Positions 52,235 through 61,518 are shown, counted from the first letter of the stretch. The stretch: DNA of 64,000 bases from Actinomycetes bacterium (GCA_023432405.1 JAEYUQ010000001.1:24396-88395); one strand, 5' to 3'. Numbers and translations are program-made. Notes: generated by a model from the sequence alone, not told the origin.

Positions 52235-53170
52235 CTAGCTGTACTCTTTGAGAACATCGCTGATGGTGACCAAGGTGGAGTCCCCTGCGGAGGTAGGAAC
52301 GCTGACAGCAAGGTTGACACTGCGGCCGAGGGGATACCACACACCGGCAGTTGTTCCACTGCGCAAGGTAGTGTCCTCAAACCAGGGGACGTCGTTGACT
52401 TGGATGAGCTGCGCTCCAGGATGGTATCCGGCTGGGTCAGACACTCCACATCGCAGAACAATGGGCTCTTTGCCTGTACTTGTCCACACCACTGAGTTCT
52501 GAGGATTGAGGCCGGAATCCTTTGTCAGGGTGAGCTTCTGATAGTCCTTAATCTCCTTCGGGAGATGAGTGAGGATCTCCTCGCACTGTGGGGCAGACTG
52601 AGTGGTGAGAGTACTCAAAGGAGCCTTATTCGGAGAGGGCTGGGCTGCTGGTAGAGCCCGCACAGGTTCAGAAAGATCCTCGAGAATCTCCTCACTATCG
52701 GCGTGTGAGGCATCATCAAGGGTCACCGCTACTGCAGGTGTGGTTTTCACGGAATACCACGTTTGCATTGAGGAGCCGGTGGTGTCGTCGAACACCGGCA
52801 GCCAGGTCACATTCTCAATCTCCGAGGTTAATGCCACCGTGTTGTACTGCAGTGGCAGTTCCACACCGCAGCGTACCGTCACACGGTTAGAAGGATCATT
52901 ACTAAACGCTGCTGCCCCAGGAGGAGCCGGATCCACCAACTGACGGCGTGTTAAATCTCCAGCCTTGTCAGGAAGGGCGTCGATAAGGGAAGCACATTCT
53001 GGAGAATCGGCCAATGGTGAGTTGAGGGTGTTGAGGGAAATGGGTTCTTGAGCAACTCTGAGTGCAATAAATTTGCTGGCAGCTATGGTTCCCGCCGCCA
53101 ACGCGATGGCAAGGCCAAGGCATATATAGACAAGCTTGCGGTTAAATGGGTAAGAGTCAGATGAGCTCAT
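52235..53170 (-). CDS. Membrane-anchored protein with two tandem DUF3515 domains
   Basis: The 311-residue protein has one N-terminal TM segment (LVYICLGLAIALAAGTIAAS) and an extracytoplasmic part. DUF3515-like features occur twice: C..LIDALP ... VTVRCGVELP ... VTWLPVFDDTTGSS ... TWYSV (residues 60-160) and C..ILTHLP ... IVLRCGVSDP ... VPWFEDTTLRSG ... VWYPLG (residues 200-300). Homologues beside thiL in mycobacteria and corynebacteria normally have one copy and roughly 200 residues. Function is unknown. ATG 53170 lies 7 nt after TACACT, so it is leaderless. Confidence 0.8.
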   Translation of the reverse strand: MSSSDSYPFNRKLVYICLGLAIALAAGTIAASKFIALRVAQEPISLNTLNSPLADSPECASLIDALPDKAGDLTRRQLVDPAPPGAAAFSNDPSNRVTVRCGVELPLQYNTVALTSEIENVTWLPVFDDTTGSSMQTWYSVKTTPAVAVTLDDASHADSEEILEDLSEPVRALPAAQPSPNKAPLSTLTTQSAPQCEEILTHLPKEIKDYQKLTLTKDSGLNPQNSVVWTSTGKEPIVLRCGVSDPAGYHPGAQLIQVNDVPWFEDTTLRSGTTAGVWYPLGRSVNLAVSVPTSAGDSTLVTISDVLKEYS

Positions 53171-53177
53171 GTGCAAA

Positions 53178-53183
53178 AGTGTA
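53178..53183 (-). promoter_or_regulatory. -10 element, leaderless DUF3515 gene
   Basis: Minus-strand TACACT, 7 nt before ATG 53170; it decides this start over an in-frame codon at 53215. Confidence 0.55.
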
Positions 53184-53201
53184 ATGGAGGCAACGGGAAA
53201 G

Positions 53202-54158
53202 ATGACGTCCACCACTGATCCATTCCTGGCTGAGGTAGGAGAACGGGGAACAATTGCTGCTATTCAACGCATCATTCCTTCTGCACTCAATGGGGATGAC
53301 GCTGCCGTCCTTCACGACGCCGCTCCGAATTCCAGGACCGTTGTGACCACCGATATGTTGGTGGAGTCTCGTCATTTTCGTTTGGATTGGTCCTCACCCC
53401 AACAGATTGGGCGTAAAGCTATTGTTCAGAATTTTGCTGATATTCAGGCTATGGGGGCCAGGCCACTGGCGGCGGTGGTTGCGCTGTCTTTGCCTCCAGA
53501 GAGGACACGTCTGAGTTTTATTACAGGACTAGCTCACGGAATGGCAGAAGAACTGGAGCCCTACTCGGCAGAACTGGTGGGCGGTGATGTCACTGCAGGT
53601 GACGCCATTGTGATTTCTGTAACCGCCATTGGTGCCTTGGTGGGTAATCTTCCTCCGCTGACCTTGAGGGGCGCTCAGGTTGGGCAGTATGTCATAGCCC
53701 ACGGGTGTATTGGCTATTCAATGGCTGGATATCAGATTCTTCGCCGTTGCGGACACGACTATCCTGAGCGGTTTACCCCACTGGTAGAGGCTCATCTGAC
53801 TCCACGTCTTCAACCAGAACGCGGGGTTATCGCTCGTGCCACCGGGGCTACCGCTATGACCGATAACTCGGATGGCTTGTACGTGGATCTCAGTACAGTG
53901 GCACGAAGCTCGGAGGTTGGTATTGACCTCCAGGAAGAGGCCTTAGCGCCAGATTCTCTTCTGCAAGAAGCAGGCGAGTTTCTCGGGGAAGATCCCTGGA
54001 CGTGGATACTTACAGGGGGAGAGGACCACACGCTTATAGCAACCACCAGAACTGAAAAGACCTCCGGTTTTAGAAAGATCGGAACAGTTGTGGAGGGAGC
54101 AGGAGTGACACTGAATGGACAGAAGCCACAATTCAGCGACGGATGGACAAGCTTCTAG
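53202..54158 (+). CDS. thiL: Thiamine-monophosphate kinase
   Basis: ThiL phosphorylates thiamine monophosphate to the cofactor ThDP, needed for example by IlvB. The 318-residue protein has NGDDAAVLHD, TTDMLVESRHF, NFADIQAMGARPLA and VGGDVT metal/nucleotide motifs, and MTDNSDGLYVDL in the C-domain. I chose ATG 53202 with GGGAAAG upstream; ATG 53184 is in frame and possible. ung follows after 9 bp. Confidence 0.93.
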   Translation: MTSTTDPFLAEVGERGTIAAIQRIIPSALNGDDAAVLHDAAPNSRTVVTTDMLVESRHFRLDWSSPQQIGRKAIVQNFADIQAMGARPLAAVVALSLPPERTRLSFITGLAHGMAEELEPYSAELVGGDVTAGDAIVISVTAIGALVGNLPPLTLRGAQVGQYVIAHGCIGYSMAGYQILRRCGHDYPERFTPLVEAHLTPRLQPERGVIARATGATAMTDNSDGLYVDLSTVARSSEVGIDLQEEALAPDSLLQEAGEFLGEDPWTWILTGGEDHTLIATTRTEKTSGFRKIGTVVEGAGVTLNGQKPQFSDGWTSF

Positions 54159-54167
54159 GATGGCACT

Positions 54168-54848
54168 ATGACTGTCCCACAGAATCAACCGCTGCCGGTT
54201 CATCCCTCATGGCAGCCGGTTCTTGCTCCGGTAGCGGATACAGTTCACCAGCTAGGTCAGTTCTTGCGCCAGGAGATTGCTGCAGGGCATGGTTATCTTC
54301 CCGCAGGGCACCTTGTGCTACGTGCCTTCAGCTACCCCTTCGAGAGCGTCAAAGTACTCATCGTGGGACAGGATCCGTATCCAACTCCCGGCCACGCCAT
54401 AGGCCTGAGCTTTGCTACCGCTCCTGGAGTGCGTCCCTTACCCCGAAGTTTGATGAACATTTTTGCGGAGTTGTCTCAGGACCTCTCTGTTCCCGCTCCC
54501 ACTGACGGTGACCTCACTCCGTGGGCGCAACAAGGCGTAGGACTCTTTAATAGGGTACTGACAGTTCGCCCGGGGAAGCCTGCTTCCCACCGGGGGAGAG
54601 GCTGGGAAGAGGTCACCGAGTGCGCGATTCGAGCTCTGGCGAAGCGAGATAAGCCTCTGGTGGCTATCTTGTGGGGCAGAGATGCTCAACAGACCCAAGC
54701 TTTTCTGGGGGATACGCCGGTGATTGCCTCCCCACACCCCTCGCCTTTATCCGCGCGCAGCGGGTTCTTCGGTTCACGACCTTTCTCCCGAGCCAATGCA
54801 CTTCTAGCGCAACAAGGAGCCACACCAATAGATTGGCGGCTGCCATGA
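54168..54848 (+). CDS. ung: Uracil-DNA glycosylase
   Basis: Family 1 UDG removes uracil from DNA. The 226-residue protein has the water-activating motif GQDPYPTPGHAIGLSF (Asp near residue 69) and the DNA-intercalation motif HPSPLSARSGFFGSRPFSRAN. LTPWAQQGVGLFNRVLTVR lies between them. The stop overlaps the next ATG (ATGA), so translation is coupled. Confidence 0.95.
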   Translation: MTVPQNQPLPVHPSWQPVLAPVADTVHQLGQFLRQEIAAGHGYLPAGHLVLRAFSYPFESVKVLIVGQDPYPTPGHAIGLSFATAPGVRPLPRSLMNIFAELSQDLSVPAPTDGDLTPWAQQGVGLFNRVLTVRPGKPASHRGRGWEEVTECAIRALAKRDKPLVAILWGRDAQQTQAFLGDTPVIASPHPSPLSARSGFFGSRPFSRANALLAQQGATPIDWRLP

Positions 54849-56449
54849 GCGACGTCGATAGTGTCAATAGTCCACAACAAGCAATCCAGAATGATGGGCG
54901 GGAGAGGGAATTTCTCCTGCGGTGGGTTAGACGAGCTGTATCGCAGCTTCGAGAAGCAGAAGAAAACATCAACCAGCTCAATGTTTTTCCTATTCCTGAT
55001 GCTGACACAGGCACAAATATGGTCACCACCTTGAGTGCAGCCCTGAGGCACGCAGAGTATGTGAAAGCTTCCGGCATGGCCGAGACCTCTGCAGCGTTAG
55101 CTTCCGGCGCGGTGCGCGGTGCTCGAGGGAATTCTGGAATGGCGTTGAGTCAGGTTCTCCGTGCTGTAGCACTTACCTCTGCAACACGAAGCTGGGATGT
55201 TCAGGCTGTGGCTCAGTGTCTAGACATGGCTGTGGGTTTTGTCCGAGATGCTATGGCTGAGCCCGTTCCTGGCACTATACTCAGCGTTCTCGAAGCTGCT
55301 GCGGAGGCAGCGGCGGCCGCGGTGGAGGCAGCTGGGGCTGATAGCACCCCTGCAGTGACTGAGACAGAAGGTACTGCGGCGGTAGTGGCAGCTGGGGACG
55401 CTCTTGCTCAGGTGGTGGAGGAAGCGTTGGCTGCCGCTCGCCTGGCTCTCTCCCGCACCACACAGTGCTTGGATGTCCTGAAACGCGCCGGAGTGGTCGA
55501 TGCAGGCGGATATGGTCTTGTAGTCATTCTGGAGGCACTTCACGCAGAGCTACGTAACGCGAGAGATACGGACCAGTTGGTTCATGTGGCAGAGCACACT
55601 CTGGGCGGGCATACTACTGAATCTACTTCACTGTTAGAGGTCATGTTTACTGCCTGCGGGAATGTGGATAAGCTCAAAAATCTTGTGGAAACCTTAGGCA
55701 CAAGTTTAGTGATTGCTCCTTTTGAGAAAGAGGACACGGTACGTATTCACATTCATACGGATTCCCCAGGGGAAGTTTTGGAGGCTGCTTATCGCACAAC
55801 ACACGTCAGTGACGTACATATTGAGGCTCTGCCGCCCTCCCAGCATATCCTCATTGCCATCGTCCCTCCGGGGGATCTCTCCCAGGTGTTTGAAGACTCA
55901 GGTGCTATCCTGGTCCCGCCAGGGGACGAGGCTCCTCAAAAGATTACGGAGATACTTCGGGGCGTAGATGCAGATGTCCTTTTACAGAGTAACGGTCTGC
56001 TCACCAGGATCCAGCTTTACCGGATTTGTGCAGCTCACCCACGTCTTCGAGTTTTACCTACCCCCAACCTTGTAGCAGGAATTGCCGCGCAAGCTGTGTT
56101 CGACCCTCACCAACCCCTCAACCTGGTTGCCCTCTCCATGACAGATGCGGCGGCTAGCATGGTCACCAGCACTATTGATTCCTCGCCGGAAGGTTATGTT
56201 CTTCACAGTGCAGGAGCTGTAGATGAAACCTTCGCTCAGCTTCACGACGCCGTCACTAATGCTTACCGCCGAATGGCTGTCATGCGTCCGGTTCCCCCAG
56301 AATTGCTTACTGTAGTGGTATCTCCAGAGGTTTCGGAATCCCAGGAGGTTACGTACACTCCCGAGACACACAGTGTTTTTGCGGACGCCGACATTATCGC
56401 GTACACATCAGAAAATGGGGGGCACTGTGTCCAGATCGGGGTGGAATAA
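54845..56449 (+). CDS. DAK2 domain protein, FakA-like kinase
   Basis: The 534-residue protein begins with a DhaL-like (DAK2) nucleotide domain: NVFPIPDADTGTNMVTTL, GARGNSGMALSQVLRA and GVVDAGGYGLVVILEAL. A middle domain (VRIHIHTDSPGEVLEAA) and a DegV-like C-terminal part follow, as in FakA, which phosphorylates fatty acids bound to FakB. No FakB is adjacent. An Ala-rich insertion lies around residues 143-180. The start is ATG 54845 at the ung overlap; the longer frame from 54671 lies inside ung. recG follows after 3 bp. Confidence 0.85.
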   Translation: MSDVDSVNSPQQAIQNDGREREFLLRWVRRAVSQLREAEENINQLNVFPIPDADTGTNMVTTLSAALRHAEYVKASGMAETSAALASGAVRGARGNSGMALSQVLRAVALTSATRSWDVQAVAQCLDMAVGFVRDAMAEPVPGTILSVLEAAAEAAAAAVEAAGADSTPAVTETEGTAAVVAAGDALAQVVEEALAAARLALSRTTQCLDVLKRAGVVDAGGYGLVVILEALHAELRNARDTDQLVHVAEHTLGGHTTESTSLLEVMFTACGNVDKLKNLVETLGTSLVIAPFEKEDTVRIHIHTDSPGEVLEAAYRTTHVSDVHIEALPPSQHILIAIVPPGDLSQVFEDSGAILVPPGDEAPQKITEILRGVDADVLLQSNGLLTRIQLYRICAAHPRLRVLPTPNLVAGIAAQAVFDPHQPLNLVALSMTDAAASMVTSTIDSSPEGYVLHSAGAVDETFAQLHDAVTNAYRRMAVMRPVPPELLTVVVSPEVSESQEVTYTPETHSVFADADIIAYTSENGGHCVQIGVE

Positions 56450-56452
56450 AAG

Positions 56453-58555
56453 ATGCTTGGATTTACCGATAGCCGTTTACTGAGCGACGTCCTTCCTGCT
56501 AAGGAGGCACGTGCCATAAAGTCAGCTTTTGGGTACACCACCTGTCAGGAGTTGTTGGAACACTATCCCAGAACCTGGTCTAAACGCGGATCACTTGTTG
56601 ATCTCAATAGTTCCGAGGCAGGAGAGATAGTGACGTGCGTGGGGAGAATTATCTCTACTCATGAGCGATATACCTCCTCAGGTAAGACCATGTTCACAGC
56701 TAAAGTCTCAGACGGCAGCCACCAACTAGACATCGTGTTTTTCAACGCACGCTGGGTGAAGAATATTCTTCACGAAGGAGTTGTGGTGATGCTGTCTGGA
56801 AAGCTCAGCTTCTTCAGAGAAAGGGCACAGCTCAGTCACCCGGATTTCATCGTGATTTCCGGAGGCAAGAATGTATCCACCAAGAATCTAAGGGCGCTCC
56901 AAGCCTATGGAAATGCGCTGGATATTGATGAACTGTTAAGCGCGCGTGAGTACATTCCTGTGTATCCGGCAACAAAGACAATGGTCAGTTGGCGCATTAT
57001 GGGAGCCATACACCACGTTTTAGAAACGCTACCTCCGATTCCAGAACCACTTGACGCCTGTCCTGATGGCCTCGTTTCTTTTGATGCGGCATTGCGGGGA
57101 ATTCATGAACCAGATGAACGCGGCCCTGAACCCTTCATGGAACGCCTAAAATACAACGAAGCTTTGGAACTGGCCTTGGTCATGGCGGTTCGCCGTCATA
57201 ATGCAGCAGGGTATGTAGCGCCTCAGTGTCAGCCTACAGAAGACGGTCAAAGGGCCAGGTTGCTGGAATCCTTGCCTTTCACGCTTACAAAGAGCCAGAG
57301 GGACGTCGTCAAGCAGATTAGTGAGGATTTAGCCAGAAACACGCCGATGGCTCGTCTCCTTGAAGGTGAAGTTGGTTCAGGAAAGACTATAGTGGCACTC
57401 ATTGCCATGCTTCAGGCTCTGGATGCAGGCCGCCAATGCGCACTATTGGCTCCTACTGAAGTGCTGGCAGCTCAACATGCACGCTCCCTCATGTCTCTAG
57501 TGGGGAAGGCAGGGCTTACAACCTCCATTGTGCTTCTCACCGGATCTATGACCCAAGCTCAGAAGAAACGGGCACTCTTGAACGTTGTGTCTGGTCAGGC
57601 AGATATTGTGGTGGGGACCCACGCTCTTATTCAAGACACCGTGGAGTTCTTTGACTTGGGGCTTATTATCGTTGATGAGCAACACCGTTTCGGGGTGGAA
57701 CAAAGAGATCGATTGCGCTCGAAGGGGAGAGAAGGAGTAACTCCCCATCTTCTTGTGATGACGGCAACGCCGATTCCGCGAACAATTGCTATGACAGTAT
57801 TCGGTGATTTGGAAGTCTCTACTCTGCGAGAGTTACCAGGAGGGCGTAAGCCTATCCAGACGGCGGTGGTGCCTGAGTCTAAACCAGCATGGATGGCCCG
57901 GGCGTGGGATCGTATTCGTGAAGAGGTGGAAGCAGGTCACCAAGCGTATGTTGTGTGTCCTCGGATTGAAGGAGAAGGGGGAGTACTCGAGGTATTCAAG
58001 CGCCTTAGCACCGATGTTTTCTCTGATCTTTCCCTCGGGCTTTTGCATGGGAAAATGTCAGGCGAGGACAAAGACGCCGCCATGACGGCTTTTGCTTGTG
58101 GGCAAATAGATATTTTGGTATCCACCACGGTCGTTGAAGTTGGCGTTGATGTGCCTAATGCAACGCTCATGCTCATTTTGGAGGCAGATATTTTGGGAGT
58201 GTCCCAACTCCACCAGCTGAGAGGACGTGTGGGGCGTGGTGGATTCGCCTCATGGTGTTTACTTCACACCCGCTTGCCCCAGGATACGCCCGCTTATCAA
58301 CGCCTTGTGACAGTGGCTGATATTTCGGACGGATTTACTCTCGCCCAGCTCGATCTGCAGTACCGTCAGGAAGGGGATGTGCTCGGCTCTGCGCAGTCTG
58401 GTACAACAAAGACAGTCAAGTTGCTGTCTGTGCTTTCCGATCGGGAGATTATTGAAAGAGCTCATGGTGATGCCTGTGAAATCACAAACCGCAATCCGCA
58501 GCTAGCTGCACGGCTGGCTTCAGATATTAATGGCGAGTATTTGGTGAAGTCCTAG
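56453..58555 (+). CDS. recG: ATP-dependent DNA helicase RecG
   Basis: RecG remodels stalled forks and branch-migrates Holliday junctions. The 700-residue protein has an N-terminal wedge OB fold (GEIVTCVGRIISTHERYTSS), Walker A EGEVGSGKTIVAL near residue 303, DEQH box IVDEQHRFGVEQR near 407, motif III VMTATPIPRT near 437 and the C-terminal QLRGRVGRGG. Three bases separate it from the DAK2 gene and nine from rsmD, so it is in the thiL-coaD gene string. Confidence 0.95.
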   Translation: MLGFTDSRLLSDVLPAKEARAIKSAFGYTTCQELLEHYPRTWSKRGSLVDLNSSEAGEIVTCVGRIISTHERYTSSGKTMFTAKVSDGSHQLDIVFFNARWVKNILHEGVVVMLSGKLSFFRERAQLSHPDFIVISGGKNVSTKNLRALQAYGNALDIDELLSAREYIPVYPATKTMVSWRIMGAIHHVLETLPPIPEPLDACPDGLVSFDAALRGIHEPDERGPEPFMERLKYNEALELALVMAVRRHNAAGYVAPQCQPTEDGQRARLLESLPFTLTKSQRDVVKQISEDLARNTPMARLLEGEVGSGKTIVALIAMLQALDAGRQCALLAPTEVLAAQHARSLMSLVGKAGLTTSIVLLTGSMTQAQKKRALLNVVSGQADIVVGTHALIQDTVEFFDLGLIIVDEQHRFGVEQRDRLRSKGREGVTPHLLVMTATPIPRTIAMTVFGDLEVSTLRELPGGRKPIQTAVVPESKPAWMARAWDRIREEVEAGHQAYVVCPRIEGEGGVLEVFKRLSTDVFSDLSLGLLHGKMSGEDKDAAMTAFACGQIDILVSTTVVEVGVDVPNATLMLILEADILGVSQLHQLRGRVGRGGFASWCLLHTRLPQDTPAYQRLVTVADISDGFTLAQLDLQYRQEGDVLGSAQSGTTKTVKLLSVLSDREIIERAHGDACEITNRNPQLAARLASDINGEYLVKS

Positions 58556-58564
58556 GAGAACAGG

Positions 58565-59143
58565 GTGGGTTTTACACGAATTATTGCTGGTGAGGCTAAG
58601 GGAAGAAAACTCCGAGTGCCAGATTCGGGGACCCGCCCTACCTCTGATCGTGCCAGGGAGGGCTTATTTTCCTCTCTGGAAGCACGATTCGGCCTTGCAG
58701 GTGCCAGTTTCCTCGATCTGTTTTCTGGCTCCGGCGCTATGGGTTTAGAGGCGGCGTCTCGGGGAGCCTCGCAGGTGGTTCTGGTGGAGTCTGCCAGTGC
58801 CGCCACCTCTGTTATTCGCCGCAATGTTGAAACCCTTAACCTTGCTTCTTGTACGGTTGTTGAATCAACGGTGGAGTTGTATCTAGCATCTGCACCCCGT
58901 GACTTTTTTGACATCGTGGTAGCAGATCCCCCTTATGCCTATGACGCGATTCCCGATCTGATTACCGCATTGACACCCTGTCTCAAGGACGGCGCAGTGG
59001 TGGTCATTGAACGGCACGTAGACTCTCCTGGCACACTGTGGCCTGAAAATTTTGTTCCTACTCAGCAAAAACTCAAGAAGCGAACATACGGTATTGCGCG
59101 TATGGATATGGCCGTGTTTCACAGAGAGGATCCAGCATCATGA
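58565..59143 (+). CDS. rsmD: 16S rRNA (guanine966-N2)-methyltransferase
   Basis: RsmD methylates G966 of 16S rRNA. The 192-residue protein has the start RIIAGEAKGRKLRVPDSGTRPTSDR, motif I DLFSGSGAMGLEAASRGA and the catalytic VVADPPYAY. GTG 58565 has AGGAG upstream. The stop overlaps the coaD start (ATGA), the common rsmD-coaD pairing. Confidence 0.94.
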   Translation: MGFTRIIAGEAKGRKLRVPDSGTRPTSDRAREGLFSSLEARFGLAGASFLDLFSGSGAMGLEAASRGASQVVLVESASAATSVIRRNVETLNLASCTVVESTVELYLASAPRDFFDIVVADPPYAYDAIPDLITALTPCLKDGAVVVIERHVDSPGTLWPENFVPTQQKLKKRTYGIARMDMAVFHREDPAS

Positions 59144-59625
59144 TGGTTGTGTGTCCCGGCAGTTTTGACCCCGTCACCTGGGGCCATGTGGATATTTTCC
59201 GTCGTGCGGCACGTCAGTTTGACGAGGTAGTTGTGGCGGTGACGGGCAACCCTCAGAAACCCTCTGGGTGGTTTTCCCTGGAGCAGCGAGTGCAGCTCAT
59301 TGAGGAAAACCTTTGCGACGTCCCTCATCTCACTGTGGAAATCTGTACTGGTCTTCTGGCTACCTGGGCGAAGCAGCGCGGTGCTACTGCTTTGGTAAAA
59401 GGCCTTCGGTCCAGCCATGACTTCGAGCATGAAATGCCTCAGGGAGTAGTCAACCGTCAATTATCCGGGATAGATACCGTGTATTTCATCACTAATCCGG
59501 AATATCAGTTTGTTTCTTCCAGCATGGCCAAGGAGGTTGCAAGTCTCAGGGCCCCAGTGGATAGCTTGGTGCCTCCGAACGTGGCTGCTGCTATGGCCCA
59601 GTATGTAGATGAGCACTGCGTGTGA
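59140..59625 (+). CDS. coaD: Phosphopantetheine adenylyltransferase
   Basis: CoaD transfers AMP to 4'-phosphopantetheine, the penultimate step of coenzyme A synthesis. The 161-residue protein has the nucleotidyltransferase motif CPGSFDPVTWGHVDIFRRA, VKGLRSSHDFEHEM and the C-terminal SSSMAKEVASL in the place of the usual ISST motif. Two adjacent ATG codons (59140 and 59143) are possible starts. Confidence 0.95.
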   Translation: MMVVCPGSFDPVTWGHVDIFRRAARQFDEVVVAVTGNPQKPSGWFSLEQRVQLIEENLCDVPHLTVEICTGLLATWAKQRGATALVKGLRSSHDFEHEMPQGVVNRQLSGIDTVYFITNPEYQFVSSSMAKEVASLRAPVDSLVPPNVAAAMAQYVDEHCV

Positions 59626-59835
59626 GGATTCATGATAGGCGGCATCGGCATTGCCAGATGCAGTAATCACAATGCATTAGAAGAGTATTTATCTCTAATA
59701 ATTGACTCTGTGCCTGCCGGGAAAGGCCTCGAAAAGCATGAATTCATGAAGAAGCCTGAGGTAAGCAGATAACTCTGTTGACTGCCCACTGCAACTGCGT
59801 GAGTGAGCGCAGTGGTAGCACCCCAGGGCAGTGGT

Positions 59836-60600
59836 TCATTTCAAAATGCTAGACAAGAAATCTTGGGTTCGCTCCTGCTGAGGGTTATCCAGGACATCGT
59901 GAGGTGTTCCTTCCTCCACTACTACGCCCCCGTCCATAAATGCCACATGATCGGCAACCTCGTGGGCAAAACCCATTTCATGAGTGACCACGAGCATGGT
60001 CATACCTTCATCGGCAAGTTTTTTCATAACTGCAAGCACATCGCCCACAAGTTCCGGATCCAGTGCGGACGTGGGCTCATCGAACAGCATAAGTTTAGGT
60101 TTCATGGCAACCGCACGGGCAATTGCTACACGCTGTTGTTGACCGCCAGACAGTTGCGCCGGGTAAGCATCTGCTTTAGAGGCAAGCCCTACCATGTCCA
60201 GCAGCGCCTCAGCTTCACTGCGGGCTTGGTCTGTGGGAATCTTCTTGACGTGGATAGGTGCCTCCATGATGTTCTCGAGGACAGTGCGGTGAGGGAACAG
60301 ATTGAACTGCTGGAACACCATGCCAATATCGGCACGTTGGCGGGCTGCTTGGGATTCTGAAATCTCGTAGAGCTTTCCGTTCTTTTCCTCGTATCCCACC
60401 AGGCTTCCATCCACATATAACCGCCCTCCAGAGATCTTTTCCAGGTGGTTGACGCAGCGCAAGAATGTGGACTTGCCGGAGCCAGAAGGGCCAATAAGGC
60501 ACGCCACCTCTCCCTTTTCCACCGTGAGGTTAATGCCCTTAAGAACGTTAAGCTTGCCGAAATTCTTGCGTACATTGCGGGCTTCAATCATTGGGGTCAT
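59836..60600 (-). CDS. Polar amino-acid ABC transporter ATP-binding protein (GlnQ type)
   Basis: The 254-residue ATPase has Walker A GPSGSGKST, the Q-loop VFQQFNLFPHRTVLENI, signature LSGGQQQR, Walker B LMLFDEPTSALDPE and VVTHEMGFAHEVAD, the pattern of glutamine/glutamate importers. An insertion after Walker A (GYEEKNGKLYEISESQ) is usual for GlnQ homologues of this kind. Third gene of binding protein-permease-ATPase; 3 bp separate it from the permease. Confidence 0.93.
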   Translation of the reverse strand: MTPMIEARNVRKNFGKLNVLKGINLTVEKGEVACLIGPSGSGKSTFLRCVNHLEKISGGRLYVDGSLVGYEEKNGKLYEISESQAARQRADIGMVFQQFNLFPHRTVLENIMEAPIHVKKIPTDQARSEAEALLDMVGLASKADAYPAQLSGGQQQRVAIARAVAMKPKLMLFDEPTSALDPELVGDVLAVMKKLADEGMTMLVVTHEMGFAHEVADHVAFMDGGVVVEEGTPHDVLDNPQQERTQDFLSSILK

Positions 60601-60603
60601 GGC

Positions 60604-61518
60604 TTAGTTCCTCCTATCCACAACGGTGACATTGCGCGGTATTTCCCCCTCAGCATCGGCCATGGCTGCCAATTGGCGACCCGTCAGTTCCCGAGTAGCC
60701 CCTCGGGAGTAATAGCGCTCTAAATAGTGCTGGCCCACCATCAACACCGACGTAATTGCCAAATACCACGCTGCAGCCACAAGGAGTAGCGGTACCGGAT
60801 CAAACAGGGCGTTAGCGATGTCTTGGGAACGTCCATAGAGCTCTAAGGAGTAGGGAACTGCAATAACAAGAGAGGTTGTTTTAAGCAGGGAGATGAACTC
60901 ATTGCCGGTGGGTGGAATGATAATTCGCATAGCTTGGGGGAGAACAACTCTGGTGGTGGTTTGCCACCAGCTCATTCCCAGAGCCTTCGACGCTTCAGTC
61001 TGCCCTTCGGGAACGGCTTGAATTCCGGAACGCACAATCTCAGCCATATAGGCACCTTCATTGAGCCCTAATCCAACGACGGCTAGCAGGAAAGTGTTAG
61101 ACAAGGCTTCTTCTAAAGAGATCGTGGTGAAGCCCACATTGATGGATTGGTAAATTGCTCCGGCTAAACCCCAAAACACCAGCTGGACGTACACCGGGGT
61201 TCCCCGGAAAATCCACAGATAAATCCACGAGACACCCTTGAGCACTGGGTTGGGAGACATACGCATAACTGCTAGTGTCACGCCCAAAAGGAGGCCGAGA
61301 GCCATCGAGAGCACCGTGATAGCAATGGTGTGTGCAGCCGCACTCATTATTCGAGTGTCAAAAAGGTATGCCCTAAAGGTGCTCCAACCGTAATTCTCGT
61401 TGTGCAGGGCAGAGATGATAAACCAAGCACTCAAAAGCACGAGGATGATGGCTGCGATCCAACGACCAGGGTGGCGCAGCGGGATAGCGTCAATAGAATC
61501 AGGAGAATTTTCGCTCAT
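60604..61518 (-). CDS. Polar amino-acid ABC transporter permease
   Basis: A 304-residue membrane protein of the His/Glu/Gln/Arg permease family. The EAA loop is EASKALGMSWWQTTTRVVLPQAMR and earlier motifs include IFRGTPVYVQLVF and GLNEGAYMAEIVR. It is longer than typical permeases (about 220) because of N- and C-terminal extensions. As the only permease gene it likely forms a homodimer. ATG 61518 has AAGGAGG at 8-base spacing; the frame open to 61554 is less likely. Confidence 0.92.
   Translation of the reverse strand: MSENSPDSIDAIPLRHPGRWIAAIILVLLSAWFIISALHNENYGWSTFRAYLFDTRIMSAAAHTIAITVLSMALGLLLGVTLAVMRMSPNPVLKGVSWIYLWIFRGTPVYVQLVFWGLAGAIYQSINVGFTTISLEEALSNTFLLAVVGLGLNEGAYMAEIVRSGIQAVPEGQTEASKALGMSWWQTTTRVVLPQAMRIIIPPTGNEFISLLKTTSLVIAVPYSLELYGRSQDIANALFDPVPLLLVAAAWYLAITSVLMVGQHYLERYYSRGATRELTGRQLAAMADAEGEIPRNVTVVDRRN

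Noticed and set aside
54671..54844. 58-residue extension of the DAK2 protein inside ung
   Set aside because: It is the alternate frame of ung; ATG 54845 overlaps the ung stop in the usual ATGA manner.
59626..59835. 210-bp gap between coaD and the amino-acid transporter
   Set aside because: Searched for RNA genes and terminators. Only a short ACTGCG/CGCAGT pairing is seen, without a T-tract, so no feature was called.
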